Shown here: piece by piece, positions 33,845 through 45,371 of the stretch
Layout of the letters: each line of letters begins with the position of its first letter
How positions within the stretch are numbered: position 1 is the stretch's first letter
Made by a program: the position numbers and the translations under genes
Source of the DNA: Chlamydoabsidia padenii
Taxonomy: Eukaryota; Mucoromycota; Mucoromycetes; Mucorales; Cunninghamellaceae
DNA length: 64,000 nt
Assembly: GCA_025330725.1 (NCBI GenBank)
Contig: JAIWND010000012.1
Span: forward strand, 372,001-436,000
Direction: 5' to 3'
Notes under the pieces: generated by a model
Told to the model about the DNA's origin: nothing
What the model saw: the letters and a program-made list of their open reading frames with translations, nothing else
The model's database searches: none

Positions 33845-36079
33845 ATGCGCCTCTCTAATCTATACAATGGTCCTGTAAGTCCAACTCGATAGTGAATAAA
33901 TTAACCTCATTATATAAAAAGAAAAGAATACTGTATTAATGAACTTGCTTTCTGTATAGAACTTTTTATTGCCCTCTGAATCATCACAAAAACGGGTCTC
34001 CAGGAGATCTACCTCTGACTTACAACCCTCAACCTCTCTGACACCCTTTGATGCATCACGTAAATAAGCATTATAAAAGGATTGAACAGGCGGTACTCAC
34101 ATACTTACTAACCCAACATCTTATAGTTCCCTGGCACGAAAAATACACACCGACACAGGAAGTAAGTACTCCTCCCATACGACCCAAACTGCTCTCATGA
34201 CCAAAGAACTGAATCCTTTGTTTTGTTCTATGTAATAGGATGAACTTGCTGTCAGAGGGAAAAAGTTGGACGAAGTCAAGTATTTCATTAACCACTCAGC
34301 CATTGCACGACGACCAGGTGAATACAGGGTAATAACAAGTCTCACTCATTATTCACACACTCTCACACTTGACTTTTTTTCTTTTTTACTTGAATCTTTT
34401 TAGTTACTCGTCTTGACAGGGCCTACAGGCGTGGGAAAAAGCACATCCATCCGGGTATTATCAAGGTGTATGGGGTATGATATCATCGAATGGAATAACT
34501 ATCAGCAACAACTATTTAACCAAAGCGGGTACTTTGATCCAGGTAAAGTAGACCAGAAAAAAAAAAAAAAAAGGATGATCTTTTCAACGAACATTAAACA
34601 CTATTGTAGATTACGAACCAACCATTGACAAATTCAGTCAATTTCTCCATCAAGCAGTACACACCACAACCACTCTCAACCGACAAAAACCAAAGATCAT
34701 CTTATTGGACGATATACCAGATTTAACCACACCAATCATCCGACAGAAATTCCAATCATTGATTCAATCCTATGTCCAAAGCAAACGGACCTTTTTACTC
34801 GTCATCGTACATAGTGAAGCTCAAATGGATACAGGGTTTGGAAGACAAAATAGATACTCATCACGGGAAACACGATTAACGACACTGAATGATATTGTCA
34901 GCAAAGATATTAGGATCACTAATCGATGTGGTATTGTCGAGTAAGTATACCTTCCCTCTTATAGAAACTATATAACTAATTATCATCATCTTTTTCATAT
35001 AGATTCAATCCTATTATCAAAGCCAATCTCAAACCTGTACTCACTCGTATCTTGAAATCGGAAACAACATCGTTGGAGAAACCTGCTATTGATACACAAC
35101 AATTGGACCACATCATTGAAGCATGTCATGGTGATATTCGATCTGCTATCTTGACAATGCAATTCTATGCTGCAAGGCCATCTCTTCATACCAGGAAACG
35201 AAATTTAGGTGGTAATCTTAAGGATAACTCTAGGTAACATCATCATCATTATTAATAAAGAAAATAACAAAGTCTAATCTCTCTATAGTATACATGGACG
35301 ACAAAACCATCTCGAATTCTTCCATGCTGTTGGAAAAGTTCTTTATGCAAAAAGTAAGTAAAGTACTACTATACTATGTATTCATCTAATCTTATCATTT
35401 AGGAACACCTTCTGGATCATTGGAATCTAAACCGACCGTAAGCTATTATAACTCTGAATGATCATTGTTATTAATTTTGTTTTCCGTATCAGAACATTCT
35501 GAATAATCTAAATACAGATACAGATAGGTACCTTGGCATTCTCTTTTCCAACCATCACAAAATGATCTCTGATATACACGACATCTCTACAACCATGAAT
35601 TACCTTTGTGATGCTGATATGATTGGTGGCATGGGCGCTTGGAATGTAAAGTACAAAAAAAAAAAGGGGGGTGGTGGTGGTTTGGTATTTATATTCTTTT
35701 GTTTTAGGACGATGTACCTTTGGAATATCAACTTTTAATATCTATGCATGCAATCATGGCTACCGAACGAAAACCAAGTACCTCATCAAGGAGACCTGAT
35801 TTCTCTTGTTTAGGTGATGGATACTACAGGCCAAGGGGTAAGTGACCAAAAACGCATGAATGATTCTTAACTGCTTTTTTTTTTTCTTCTTCTTTAGAAA
35901 CTCCGCGGACAATCACACCAATCGTTTCCGTCTGTCAAGAACCAATGCTTAACGAAGGTGATGCTATGGAAGCCATTGAATATGATGACTTGGATGATAT
36001 TGGTAGTTTTAGTGATGATGAATTTGATAATATATATGGTGATGGTGATGATTTAACTCTTATTGATGATGTACCTTGA
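33845..36079 (+). CDS. RAD17/RAD24 checkpoint clamp loader
   Basis: This AAA+ subunit replaces RFC1 to load the 9-1-1 clamp at damaged DNA. About eleven exons. ATG 33845 (MRLSNLYNGP) is spliced to NFLLPSESSQKR. Walker A is GPTGVGKSTS near 34420, after ELAVRGKKLDEVKYFI, which matches the family lead before the P-loop. Walker B is ILLDDIPDL. Further along, LDHIIEACHGDIRSAILTMQF and HAVGKVLYAKR are Rad17 hallmarks (family form: ALGKILY.KR). The C-terminus is strongly acidic (DDLDDIGSFSDDEFDNIYGDGDD), like the clamp-contacting tail of the family. The P-loop has GVGK in place of the common GCGK. Identification is secure; some exon edges are approximate. Confidence 0.92.
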
Positions 36080-36110
36080 ATAAACCTTTTATGCATATAG
36101 GCTTTGATCG

Positions 36111-36123
36111 GCGGGATTTTAAA
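36111..36123 (+). promoter_or_regulatory. GCGGGATTTTAAA box, NOG1 promoter (variant)
   Basis: A one-base variant of the core box (G to T in TTTGAA, reading ATTTTAAA), 130 bp before the NOG1 start. The word lies only about 30 bp after the RAD17 stop codon, so promoter and 3' UTR overlap. Confidence 0.45.
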
Positions 36124-36253
36124 TATATCACAACAAGCCACTTGTATCTCGATTGGGGAACCAAAAAATGCAGATTGAAAAAAGCTTAATAAAAGTTTTT
36201 ATATCTCTTGTCCTTTTTTTTTTTTTTTCCTTCTCTTTTTAACTTTGTCCACC

Positions 36254-38489
36254 ATGTCTCTTTACAACTTTAAAAAGATCGAACCTGTCCCTACGTCAAC
36301 GGATTTTATCGACATTATCTTGTCCAAGACTCAACGTAAAACACCTACTGTGATCCACAAGAATTACAATATTGGTCGTATTCGTCAATTCTATATGCGA
36401 AAGGTCAAGTTTACTCAAGAAAGTTTTGAAGAAAAGTTTAAAAACATCTTGGATGAATTCCCTAAACTTGAAGTAAGTAACCACTTGGATCTATTTATTG
36501 GCGGGAGGGGGGAGTTTATACTAATGATATCTATCTTTTTATTATAGGACATTCACCCTTTCTATGCGGACTTGATGAACGTACTTTACGACAGGGATCA
36601 TTACAAACTTGCTTTGGGTCAAATTAACACTGCTCGCCATTTGATCGATCAAGTTGCTAAAGATTATGTCCGTTTATTGAAATTTGGTGACTCTTTATAC
36701 CGTTGTAAACAATTGAAGAAGGCTGCTCTCGGAAGGTAAGAGAGAGGAACATAATTGGGGTTGGAAATAACAAACCATAGTTACTAAATGACCTTGTGTC
36801 TGTGTGTGTGTGTGTGTTTAGAATGGCTACAGTGATGAAGCGTCAAAAGGATAGTTTGGCCTACTTGGAACAAGTCCGTCAACATTTGTCTCGTTTACCC
36901 TCTATTGATCCCAACACTCGTACTCTTCTTATCTGTGGTTACCCCAATGTCGGTAAATCCAGCTTTATCAACAAAATCACTCGAGCCGATGTCGATGTCC
37001 AACCCTATGCCTTCACCACCAAATCTCTCTTTGTGGGCCACATGGATTACAAGTACATGAGGTGGCAAGTGATCGACACTCCTGGTATCCTGGATCATCC
37101 TCTTGAAGAACGCAACACCATCGAAATGCAATCCATCACCGCCATGGCTCATTTACGCTCCTGTATCATGTACTTTATGGATCTGTCCGAACAATGTGGT
37201 TACAGCGTTGAAGATCAAGTCAAACTCTTCCACAGCATCAAGCCTCTCTTTGCCAACAAGCCTATTGTATTGGTGATCAACAAGATTGATCAAGTCAAAC
37301 CCGAGGATTTACCTGCGGAACAACATGCCTGGATCGAAGAAATCGCCAATGATGAAAATGCCACGGTGCTCAGTATGTCTTGTTATAACGATTTGGGTGT
37401 GATGGATGTGCGTAACAATGCCTGTGATCGTTTATTGGCTGCTCGTGTGGAAATGAAACTCAAGTCAGCCAAGGTGAATGATATCATCAACAAGATCCAT
37501 TTGGCTCAACCTGCTGCTCGTGATAATCTCATTCGTATGCCTAATATTCCTGAAGGTGCCAAGGACAGAATGAAGTTTGAACCCAATGATCCTAATCGGC
37601 CCAAGACAGAAAAGGATCTCGAAGTCGAAAATGGTGGTGCTGGTGTCTATAATGTCGATCTCAAGAAGAAATACCTTTTGGCTGATGATGACTGGAAATA
37701 CGATGTCATTCCTGAATTCTTGGATGGTCACAATGTTGCCGACTTTATCGATCCTGAAATTGAAGAAAAACTTGAAGCTTTGGAACGTGAAGAAGAACGC
37801 TTGGAACAAGAAGGATTCTATAATGAAGAAGAAGATATGGTAATGTATATAGAATGTGATTTAGTGATTCTGGCTAATCTTTTTTTTTCTTTTTTTTTTT
37901 TTAGGCTGACTCTGATGAAGAATTCCGTAAATCTACTGCTGATGCTATTCGGGAACAAAAGAAGCTTATCATTCAAGCTCATCGCACCAAGAAGGCTCGA
38001 AACTACTCCATTATACCCAAAAAGGTTACAAACAAGGTAAGAACTTTCTCTCTCTTCTAATGCATGGATTTATAAAACTAAACATTTGTGGTTTTATTAT
38101 TATTACTATTATTATTACTATCAACATAGTCTGTTACTGTGGATGATATGGGTCGACATCTTAGCAAGATTGGTCTTGATGCTGACGCTGCAATGACACG
38201 AACAAAGGCTGCTGGACAGAAACGATCAAGAAACGACATGGCGGGTCCTGAAGATGCGGTACGTGAAGCTGGCGCTGATTCTCGTAGCGAAGTCGCCGAT
38301 GCCGAAGCAGGTGCTCAAGGTTTCCGAAACGTACGACAAAAGATGGAAGCTGACAAACAAAAGAAATTGGTGCAAACTCAATCCAACAAGATGGGTAAAC
38401 GTGGTGAATCTGATCGTGGAATCCAAACAAAGATGCCAAAACATTTATTCAGCAAAAAGACATCCATGGGTACTCGGGACTGGCGATAA
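36254..38489 (+). CDS. NOG1: Nucleolar GTP-binding protein 1 (60S ribosome assembly)
   Basis: This GTPase acts on pre-60S particles. Five exons: 36254-36473, 36548-36735, 36822-37839, 37905-38036 and 38130-38489. The N-terminal helical bundle reads [20 protein letters not shown], followed by RKTPTVIHK and [12 protein letters not shown]. GTPase motifs are G1 [10 protein letters not shown], switch [21 protein letters not shown]3 DTPGILD and G4 NKID. NOG1-specific text follows ([18 protein letters not shown]), then an acidic and basic C-terminal half ending [17 protein letters not shown], the classic terminus. Length (about 640 residues) fits. Stretches of exon 3 have high third-position GC, as expected for a highly expressed gene. 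Very confident. Confidence 0.97.
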
Positions 38490-39239
38490 ATCTTCTTTTT
38501 TATGTATACTCTTTCCCCCCCCCCTCTATCCTCTTTTTTAGTTAATAGTTTTAGTTTACTGCATTCTCTTATCATTTAGAACTTTTTTTTATTTATTCAT
38601 TCCACTCAATACAATTCAATAAACCAGACAAAAGTCCATAACCTATAAAATAGAAAGGAAGGATTAGAAAAGGAAAAGAAAAGGAGGTGCTACTTACGGT
38701 TTATACCTCAGCCGGGTTTTTACTACCCGGATTATTCAAGTTGGAATCATTATAGCAAGAGAATCAGAAGAAAAATCAGTAGCAACATGGTTATGGGTAA
38801 GCACAGAAGGCATGAACCCAAGCACAGAGAACAGGGTCAGAAACCGGATGTTTCTAGACGCATGAACACTTCATCGCCAAAATATATTGCAGACAGGGCA
38901 GCATACAACACTTTGCAACTTTGGCGCCAAGTTGTCATTATCCATGTCAAAGTTGACCAGAGTTCTTAACCGCACCTCATTGACATTCAGAGCGGGGGTT
39001 GAATACATAAAATAGATTGTTAGACAAGTCTTTTCTCATCCTTCTTTCAATACCTTTACCTTTTGTTCATCGTCGCAAATTTGATAATTATATAAAGAAA
39101 GCAAAGGAGAGTAAGAAGAGGAATAGAGATCATTATCTTTTTATTCAAAATGTCTTTTTTTTTTTGTTTCACTGTGTGTGAACGGCGTGGAGATGCATGT
39201 AGGAAGATAATCGGATTTTGAATTTAGCATGAGTAACGA
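38490..39239. other. Gap after NOG1 with a perfect hairpin
   Basis: NOG1 3' UTR signals (CAATAAA near 38618) are followed by unremarkable DNA. At about 38714-38732 the word CCGGGTTTTTACTACCCGG forms a perfect 6-bp stem. No coding region is supported. Confidence 0.35.
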
Positions 39240-39625
39240 AATTACAGCTAATACCGCTTTCACATCCCAAAATCTCTAAAAAAACATAGTCTATAGCCGA
39301 GTTCGTGGCTTCTATAGCATGTCCTCTATAGCCCACCCAACAACTGATTATGTATATTCAAATCCCAATTCATGCAAGTTTACCTATACCTGTATGGCCT
39401 ACCTAATCATATTCGCCCACCGCACCTATTCCTAATGAAAGGCTCACAGGGTAGCGAAATTTGACTCATGCAAGTGGAGGCGGTATTTTAATTTCAAATC
39501 CCGATTCTGCATGAATTTCCCAATCCAGCAAACCAAGTGTCGTTGCCAGGGGTAGCCTATGAGAGGAGCAATCTACGTTTGAAAAAAAAAATCCAGAGTC
39601 TTTTCATCATGCCAAAACCAATGCC
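39240..39625 (-). repeat. Inverted copy of the 275-bp dispersed repeat
   Basis: Read on the minus strand, this block reproduces the 47-kb array unit: GATGAAAAGACTCTGGATTT, TTGCTCCTCTCATAGG, ACACTTGGTTTGCTGGATTG, GAAATTCATGCAGAATC, then CGGGATTTGAAATTAAAA, CACTTGCATGAGTCAAATTT, and after the unit boundary GAATATGATTAGGTAGGCC and a second partial unit. It therefore contains about 1.4 units in the same order. At the key position this copy has GGGATTTGAA where the array has GGGATATGTAA. Confidence 0.75.
39493..39503 (-). promoter_or_regulatory. CGGGATTTGAA box inside the dispersed repeat
   Basis: An 11-mer match in the inverted repeat copy. It shows directly that the promoter-associated box is also a part of the repeat unit, ten bases from TGCATGAA. 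Confidence 0.5.
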
Positions 39626-40060
39626 TACACTATAACAACGCCCGTCATAACCCAATTACATACAAATGCTCGTCATAGCCTAATGACATACAGACGCAGC
39701 TAGAGCCCAACAAGGGACGCCAGTCGGCGACCCAATCGTTTATTGACAAAAAAAGAAAAAAGGATGGGGTAAAAGGGACAAATTATACTCCCAAACAATC
39801 TACAGCATCACGTCTAGGTAAACCATGTTATTAGCAGAAGGATCAGATGGAGAAGAGGAAGAAGACAATGGGACGGCCACATACAGGTTTGCCGAATCAG
39901 TAACAGTTAAAATCAAACAACGCTTCAATCAGGCATAGTAAAAGGAGTCGGGAATAGATTTTCTTTAATAGGGTCAAATAATAATAAATTTTTTTTTAAC
40001 CCACCAAGTTGGCGGGGTTTGCATTTGCATGATTGTCGGAATTTGAATAATCTGGATGGT

Positions 40061-40855
40061 TTACTGTTGTAGGAAATACCTATCGGATATGTGTCTTTGT
40101 TTGATTTCCTCAAAAGATGAGTGACAATGGTGCTGTCCTGTGGTTTGGGTTGACTTTTTTATTTTATTACCATTACGACAACGATCAATAGCGATTGATT
40201 CACGCATTAGTTCATCCAGGGACATACTTGTATCACGCCTTTCCAACACCTCCTTGATCTCCGGCTGAAGATTAGCCAAGAATTGGGATATCAGCATGGC
40301 ATCATCCCAATGCAAAAGCCAAGCCAAACGACGAAATTCGACAACATACACTACCGCACCCAAAGGTTTCTGCTTTAATGACCTGATAGCCAATTCCGGA
40401 TTGACCTCCCCAAACATCTCGGAGATGGATTGTCGAAATACATGATAGTCTTTCAGCAAGGCAGATTGGTTTTCGGTGGGAAGTGTGAGCATATCTACAT
40501 ATGGTTCCATGTAACGGAGAGGCATGCCGTTGAGATGAGACATGGCATAGATGATTTTTTCTCGATCGGATGAGAATCTTCCCTCGTCCATCCGAAAGCA
40601 TAGTTCGAGTTGGGAAAAGAACGAGGTGCACCGTGAGGCCTTGCCAGTGAACACGGTCGAGGATCGAATATCTTTATGTGGTAGTATCAGTCGAGACAAT
40701 AGATACTGGGTGTGATCATGGCTTTGTTGGAGGAAATGTACTGTATGGCGGAGTTCATCGATTAGTTTGGTTTGCTTTTTGCATGAATTTTCTAGCTCGA
40801 TCAAACGTTCAACCAGAGCATTCAATTTCGCTGCGTCTTCACCCTCAATGGTCAT
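40061..40855 (-). CDS. Stand-alone Ty3-type retrotransposon Gag (capsid) protein
   Basis: An intact 264-codon frame from ATG 40855. Residues 1-60 form a coiled coil (LNALVERLIELENSCKKQTKLIDELR). Residues 65-225 match the retrotransposon gag capsid fold: FTGKASRCTSFFSQLELCF, REKIIYAMSHLNGMPLRYMEPYV, VFRQSISEMFGEVNPE, VVYVVEFRRLAWLLHWDDAMLISQFLANLQPEIKEVL, then SLDELMRESIAIDRC. There is no CCHC zinc knuckle at the end, and no protease, reverse transcriptase or LTR was found on either side. It is thus either a domesticated capsid gene of the PEG10/Arc kind or a lone remnant kept open by chance. The upstream region carries a GGATTTGAAATCC word near 40950, about 95 bp before the start. Confidence 0.85.
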   Translation of the reverse strand: MTIEGEDAAKLNALVERLIELENSCKKQTKLIDELRHTVHFLQQSHDHTQYLLSRLILPHKDIRSSTVFTGKASRCTSFFSQLELCFRMDEGRFSSDREKIIYAMSHLNGMPLRYMEPYVDMLTLPTENQSALLKDYHVFRQSISEMFGEVNPELAIRSLKQKPLGAVVYVVEFRRLAWLLHWDDAMLISQFLANLQPEIKEVLERRDTSMSLDELMRESIAIDRCRNGNKIKKSTQTTGQHHCHSSFEEIKQRHISDRYFLQQ

Positions 40856-41069
40856 AACAGTAAATGCAGGAAAGAGAAGTTTAATATGATGAATTTAAAT
40901 AACCTATTCAATGTGTCTTTATATAAAAGTTGCATGATAAAGACAATCAAATCGGATTTCAAATCCAGATGTGTGTGGAGAAACAATGACTTTTATTATA
41001 GTCTAAAAGAAGGGTTACTACTAAAAACTAGGTAAAAAAAAGGAGGGGGTATAATATCAACAGCATTCT

Positions 41070-42555
41070 TTATTGAAGATCTAAACTATATTTATAGACT
41101 TCGATAGACTGATCCAGCAGGCCAATCACAAGTTCGTCTTTTCCATCTGTATTTACATCACCCATGGTCATTGTATGTGGCCAATCCTTGGTTTTGATTT
41201 CAGAGATAACCTATAATAAAGTGAGTGGGTGATCAATATATATATACCTGTACAAAGTTGTGGACTTACTTGACCATGATGGCATATTTTGACTAGATTG
41301 GAATGACCCATGCAAATAACCATATCCGGTTCATGATCATATAAACCTGATGGTCTGAAGCAACTAATCTGAGTAATGTGAAACCCAATTTTGATCCATG
41401 GATATATCTACAAAAAAAAAAAAAAAGAGGGAGGTCAGTCATTCATAATGGAGTCCAAGTTGAGTAACTTACTTCAAAGTCAATCATGATGTAAACATTT
41501 CCATCCTGTCCTGCCAATAAAACTTGAGGTGTATCCAATTTAGTATCCATCTTTCGTCTTGATTTAAAAGCAGTGGTATTCAATATCTTGTTTTTCATTT
41601 GCGTTGTGATAAAGTAGCCTGAGCACATCTAAAAAGTATATTCCAAGTGAGTGAGTAATAAAGTTTTGTGTGTGTGTGTGTGTCTGATACTTACCGATTG
41701 AATAGGTGATGGTGTTCGAAAGGTTTGTATACATTGTCCTTGGTGCATGGAGTAAAGCATAGGCCAACCATTGGCTACCAGTAAACAAGATACTTGTAAT
41801 CCAAACGGATCAGTCAATCTAACCGAATGAATACAGGTTATAGTCGCTGATTGTCGTCCCCACTAACAAAAAAAGACACCGTGCTATTGTCAATCATCCT
41901 TTCTTTTTTTCCCTTCTCCTTGATATTCCCACTTACTGTATCTTCTGCAGCCATCTTTCGACTCCATTGATCCAAATTGAATTTCCATAAAGTATCATGT
42001 TGTCGGAAGCTACTAATCATACCACTTGTATCACCAACTATAATTTCATACCCGCCCACTAGAACAGACACATTAGTTAGCAATCACAAATCATACCCAC
42101 CTCCCTTTACTTACCTAGGTTTTCATGAATTTCAATGATACTAATAGGTGCACCTACTGGTCGTTTGGTCAAAATTTGTTGCTTGGAGAATAAGGTCACC
42201 ACACCGTCAGCATCGCCTACCACCAAGTCTTTCACTCCATGTCCCGTCAAGTATTGTAAATTGAGTGTTTGCACTGCACCACCTTTTGTTTCGAGAAGAT
42301 CCACCACAGGCTATATCCAAATAAAAACAAAACAAAAATGAGATCGTTGCATGTCTTTTTCTTTTTTATTTTTATTACCTTTGTTTGATTCAGTGTTAAA
42401 ACACGACCAGCAGTGGTGCCTACCATCAAGTCATTTTCTTCACTAAGATCTTCAAGAAAAGGCTTGCCAACAGTGATACAATTAACAGGATCCTTTAGTT
42501 GAGTAGACCACAGTTTTTCAATGACAAGTTGCCAACGACGTTCTTGTTGCGCCAT
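41070..42555 (-). CDS. FG-GAP beta-propeller protein, ITFG2-like
   Basis: About seven exons encode a WD/FG-GAP propeller protein of roughly 400 residues. ATG 42555 opens MAQQERRWQLVIEKLW. Repeated blade signatures are visible: GVKDLVVGDADGVVTLF, GGYEIIVGDTSGMISSF, PQVLLAGQDGNVYIM and the last blade GDVNTDGKDELVIGLLDQSIEVYKY. These resemble ITFG2, a subunit of the KICSTOR complex that tethers GATOR1 to lysosomes in amino-acid sensing. The resemblance is to the blade pattern rather than to unique motifs, so the ITFG2 call is tentative; the propeller is clear. A GCGGGATTTGAA box lies 91 bp upstream. Confidence 0.6.
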
Positions 42556-42645
42556 TCCCGTATCAATTAAAAAGAAGAAGAAGCGAGAAAAGAAAGATTT
42601 AATGTGTCTTGTGTTTTTTCGTAGACTCGAAAAACCCTGCGGGCT

Positions 42646-42657
42646 GCGGGATTTGAA
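42646..42657 (+). promoter_or_regulatory. GCGGGATTTGAA box, ITFG2-like promoter
   Basis: An exact 12-mer 91 bp upstream of the ITFG2-like ATG, on the strand opposite to the gene. Orientation relative to the gene therefore varies between promoters. Confidence 0.5.
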
Positions 42658-42881
42658 AATGGTTTTCCAATTGTGGCCTTTGGTCCAGTGGCACAATAGT
42701 GTAGGCTTGCAAGTTACAAACAATAAAAGACTTTATAAAACAGAGTCCACCCAACAACAATGAAAGACTGATCATTGGATTAATAGTTGATAGTTAATAG
42801 ATTGGTTTTTATTGGTGCTTTTCAACCAAAAAAAAAAAAGTTTTAAGGGGGTTTTATTTCAACATATTTAGACACCGATGG

Positions 42882-45141
42882 TTATAATAAATTATCTAGT
42901 TCTTCTAATGAGGGGAATTTTTCTTTAAATTCAGTAAGAGAAGGAAGGTGGTGAGAGTTGGAAGTATCAGTATTGTCGTCGTCGTCAGTGTCAGAGGGTT
43001 TGGTGCGGAATCTAATAGGTTTTGGCGGGAGTTTGGGTCGGTATGGTACTTTAACCGGAGTACCTGATGATGATGAGGAAGATGATGATATGGTTGGTAC
43101 TGGCGATATAGGCGATGTAGACGAAGAAGGTGGTGGTGATGTTGCCGGTGATGATGTGAGTGATACGTTGGTATAAGCCGCCTTTTTCTTTTCCATGAAA
43201 TCACGAATGCTTTTGGTGCTTTTGGTGCTGGGCATGTTGGTCATACTTTTACTGCTGTTACCACCACTGGAATTGTGTTGTTGAAGAGATGCTGATATCC
43301 TACCCGGTGCTGAGGATGTTGAATCTGTGTGCCGGTGTTGTTGTTGTAGTGGTGGTGGTGATGGTGTGCCTATTGCATGAGATTCCGTAAAAGGTGCGCT
43401 GGTACTGTCATTGGAGGAGGAGTGAGACCCCATTTCGTGATCAGATCCCCCATTTTTCTTTGCTGTAGGTGATTGTTGTTTAGAATCATTCGTTCTGCTC
43501 ACTTTTGTATGATCAGAGTCGCATGAATCAGATGTACAAGTAGGTGATGTGGTGGATGGAGAGACGTATGATGGACTTGTAGGTTGTACCCGGCGTGTGG
43601 TGTCAGGTGAAGAAGCTGGTGGACTTTCAATAACGTTGTTGTTCTTCCGTTCGGGTGAATGATGATGGGAGGTAGGTCTGTTTTCTTGATATATCTAGAC
43701 AAATTAAAACAAAAGTTAATAACTATACACATATAAAACTAGACCACTTACATTTCGAATAGGACAGTCCACATGCATCATATCAGATACAGCCTTGATC
43801 ACTTGATAGATGTTTGGACGTTGGTGTTGATTCTTCTGTAACATGGCAATAATGAGTTGTCGCAATCCATTGGAGAAGAAAGGCGTTTGTGGAATCGAGT
43901 AGCGAGCATTGAGAGTAGCCAGTTGTCCTTCTTCTTCGAATGGTGTAGTGTAGTAGCAAAGTTTGTATAAAAGAACACCGAGTGCCTAAAAACAAAAGTA
44001 TCAGTATAACCATCCTTTTTTATGTATTTCTAATCGTTTCCCCTACCCAAATGTCCGCCTTTTCGTTGATGGGTTCCTGTTGATGAATGTCGATCATTTC
44101 AGGAGCGCGGTATTGAAGAGTGGTATGTCGTTGAATATCATCCTCCACCTTTTGGATTTCCTGTAGCGTTGTTGGTACATAGGATCCTTTGGAGAGACAG
44201 GCCGATCCAAAATCACAAAGTTTATATTGATCTTGAGAGAGTATCAGGATATTTTCAATCTATATCAATCAAATGGTCATTAGTGTAAAAGTCAAACAAA
44301 GCATAGTTGATTCAATTACCTTCAAATCCCGATGTAATACTGGAGGTTGACAGTAATGCATGTAAGCAAGTGCCTATCATAAAAGAATATTTATATATAT
44401 GTTGAGTTTTAATCATTTGTTGCCAAGGATACTTACTTCACAAACATTGCTAAAGATCTTCAAAATTTCAGGTTCAGTGAGCCGTTGTTGCAATCTTCGG
44501 TTCATTAGATCGATCACCCCACCACCTACAAAAAAAAAAAAAAAAAAGAAAGAGGATCAGTACCATCCCCTTCATAAACCTACACAACCTTTACGACACC
44601 TACCAGGGCAGTATTCCATCAAGATCAAAGCTTCATAACCACCAATAGGTAAGGAATCTATCCTTGATTCGTAGTATCGTACAATGTATTTGTGATCACC
44701 TAATCGACGCTATCAAGATCAAAACCTATCATCAATTACCTTCTTTTGTTGTAGTGTTATCTATTTACCATGAATTCGATTTCTTTTTCCACCGTTTTTA
44801 ATCGTTCATCATCAGGTACTGCTATTCTTTTCAACACCACATAGCCAGTTTTTCCTTCAATCCTTGCCAGGTACACATGAGCAAAGCCACCTATAAGAAA
44901 GGGTCAGTTAGTTCCTCATCATCATCTTGGATAGACAAAGAGATGATTAGACGTTTTTGTTCTTGTTCTTACCTTGAGCAATAAAGTTATGGATAACGAC
45001 TTGGTATTTACCCACTTGTAGCCAAGTACCGTTAGGCATGGCTCCAGAAGGAAGAGGCGAAGAATGTATCATATCGATTCCTACTGGCACAGGTGGTAGA
45101 GTTTGGCCAATACATTGTTGTTCGGGTATATGGGCATACAT
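42882..45141 (-). CDS. Ark/Prk (NAK/AAK1) family serine/threonine kinase
   Basis: These kinases control endocytic coat and actin patch dynamics. The ATG at 45141 (MYAHIPEQQ) is preferred; the open frame extends to a TTG upstream. Nine or so exons. Kinase landmarks: VGKYQVVIHNFIAQGGFAHVYLAR (glycine loop with NAK-type GGF), catalytic Lys in YVVLKRI, HRDLKIENIL split by an intron, CDFGSA, the APEMID activation-end motif and [21 protein letters not shown], typical of NAK kinases. The C-terminal half is a long Ser/Thr/Pro-rich tail with PPKPIRFR-type proline motifs and an acidic DTDDDD patch. It may bind SH3 or EH proteins. Exact orthologue (Ark1, Prk1, Akl1) not resolvable. Confidence 0.9.
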
Positions 45142-45288
45142 CCAATTCAATAGTTTATAATAGTTGTGTATTCAAGTGTCGGGGAGAGGGGATGGATTAT
45201 TTCGACTGGATGAAAAAAGGAATGAAAAAAGGAAAGAAAGAATAGAAAGACGGGATTCAAAAAAAGGGATCTTTTTAGTCGCAAAAGT

Positions 45289-45300
45289 CGGGATTTCAAA
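45289..45300 (+). promoter_or_regulatory. CGGGATTTCAAA box, kinase promoter (variant)
   Basis: A variant (G to C inside TTTGAA) 148 bp upstream of the kinase start, with another partial word CGGGATTCAAA at 45251. Both lie in the narrow gap between the kinase and the CBS gene. Confidence 0.35.
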
Positions 45301-45371
45301 ACATTCACATAAATCAGCCTTTATTACATAAAAGTGGTATAGAAGAGAGAGAGAGAGAGAGAGAGAAAAGA

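Noticed and set aside
38714..38732. Perfect 6-bp hairpin CCGGGT...ACCCGG as a terminator
   Set aside because: Eukaryotic context; it lies well past the NOG1 poly(A) signal and no role can be argued.
39828..39941. Short acidic plus frame next to the Gag gene, as a possible pol remnant
   Set aside because: Only 37 codons, no protease or reverse transcriptase motif.
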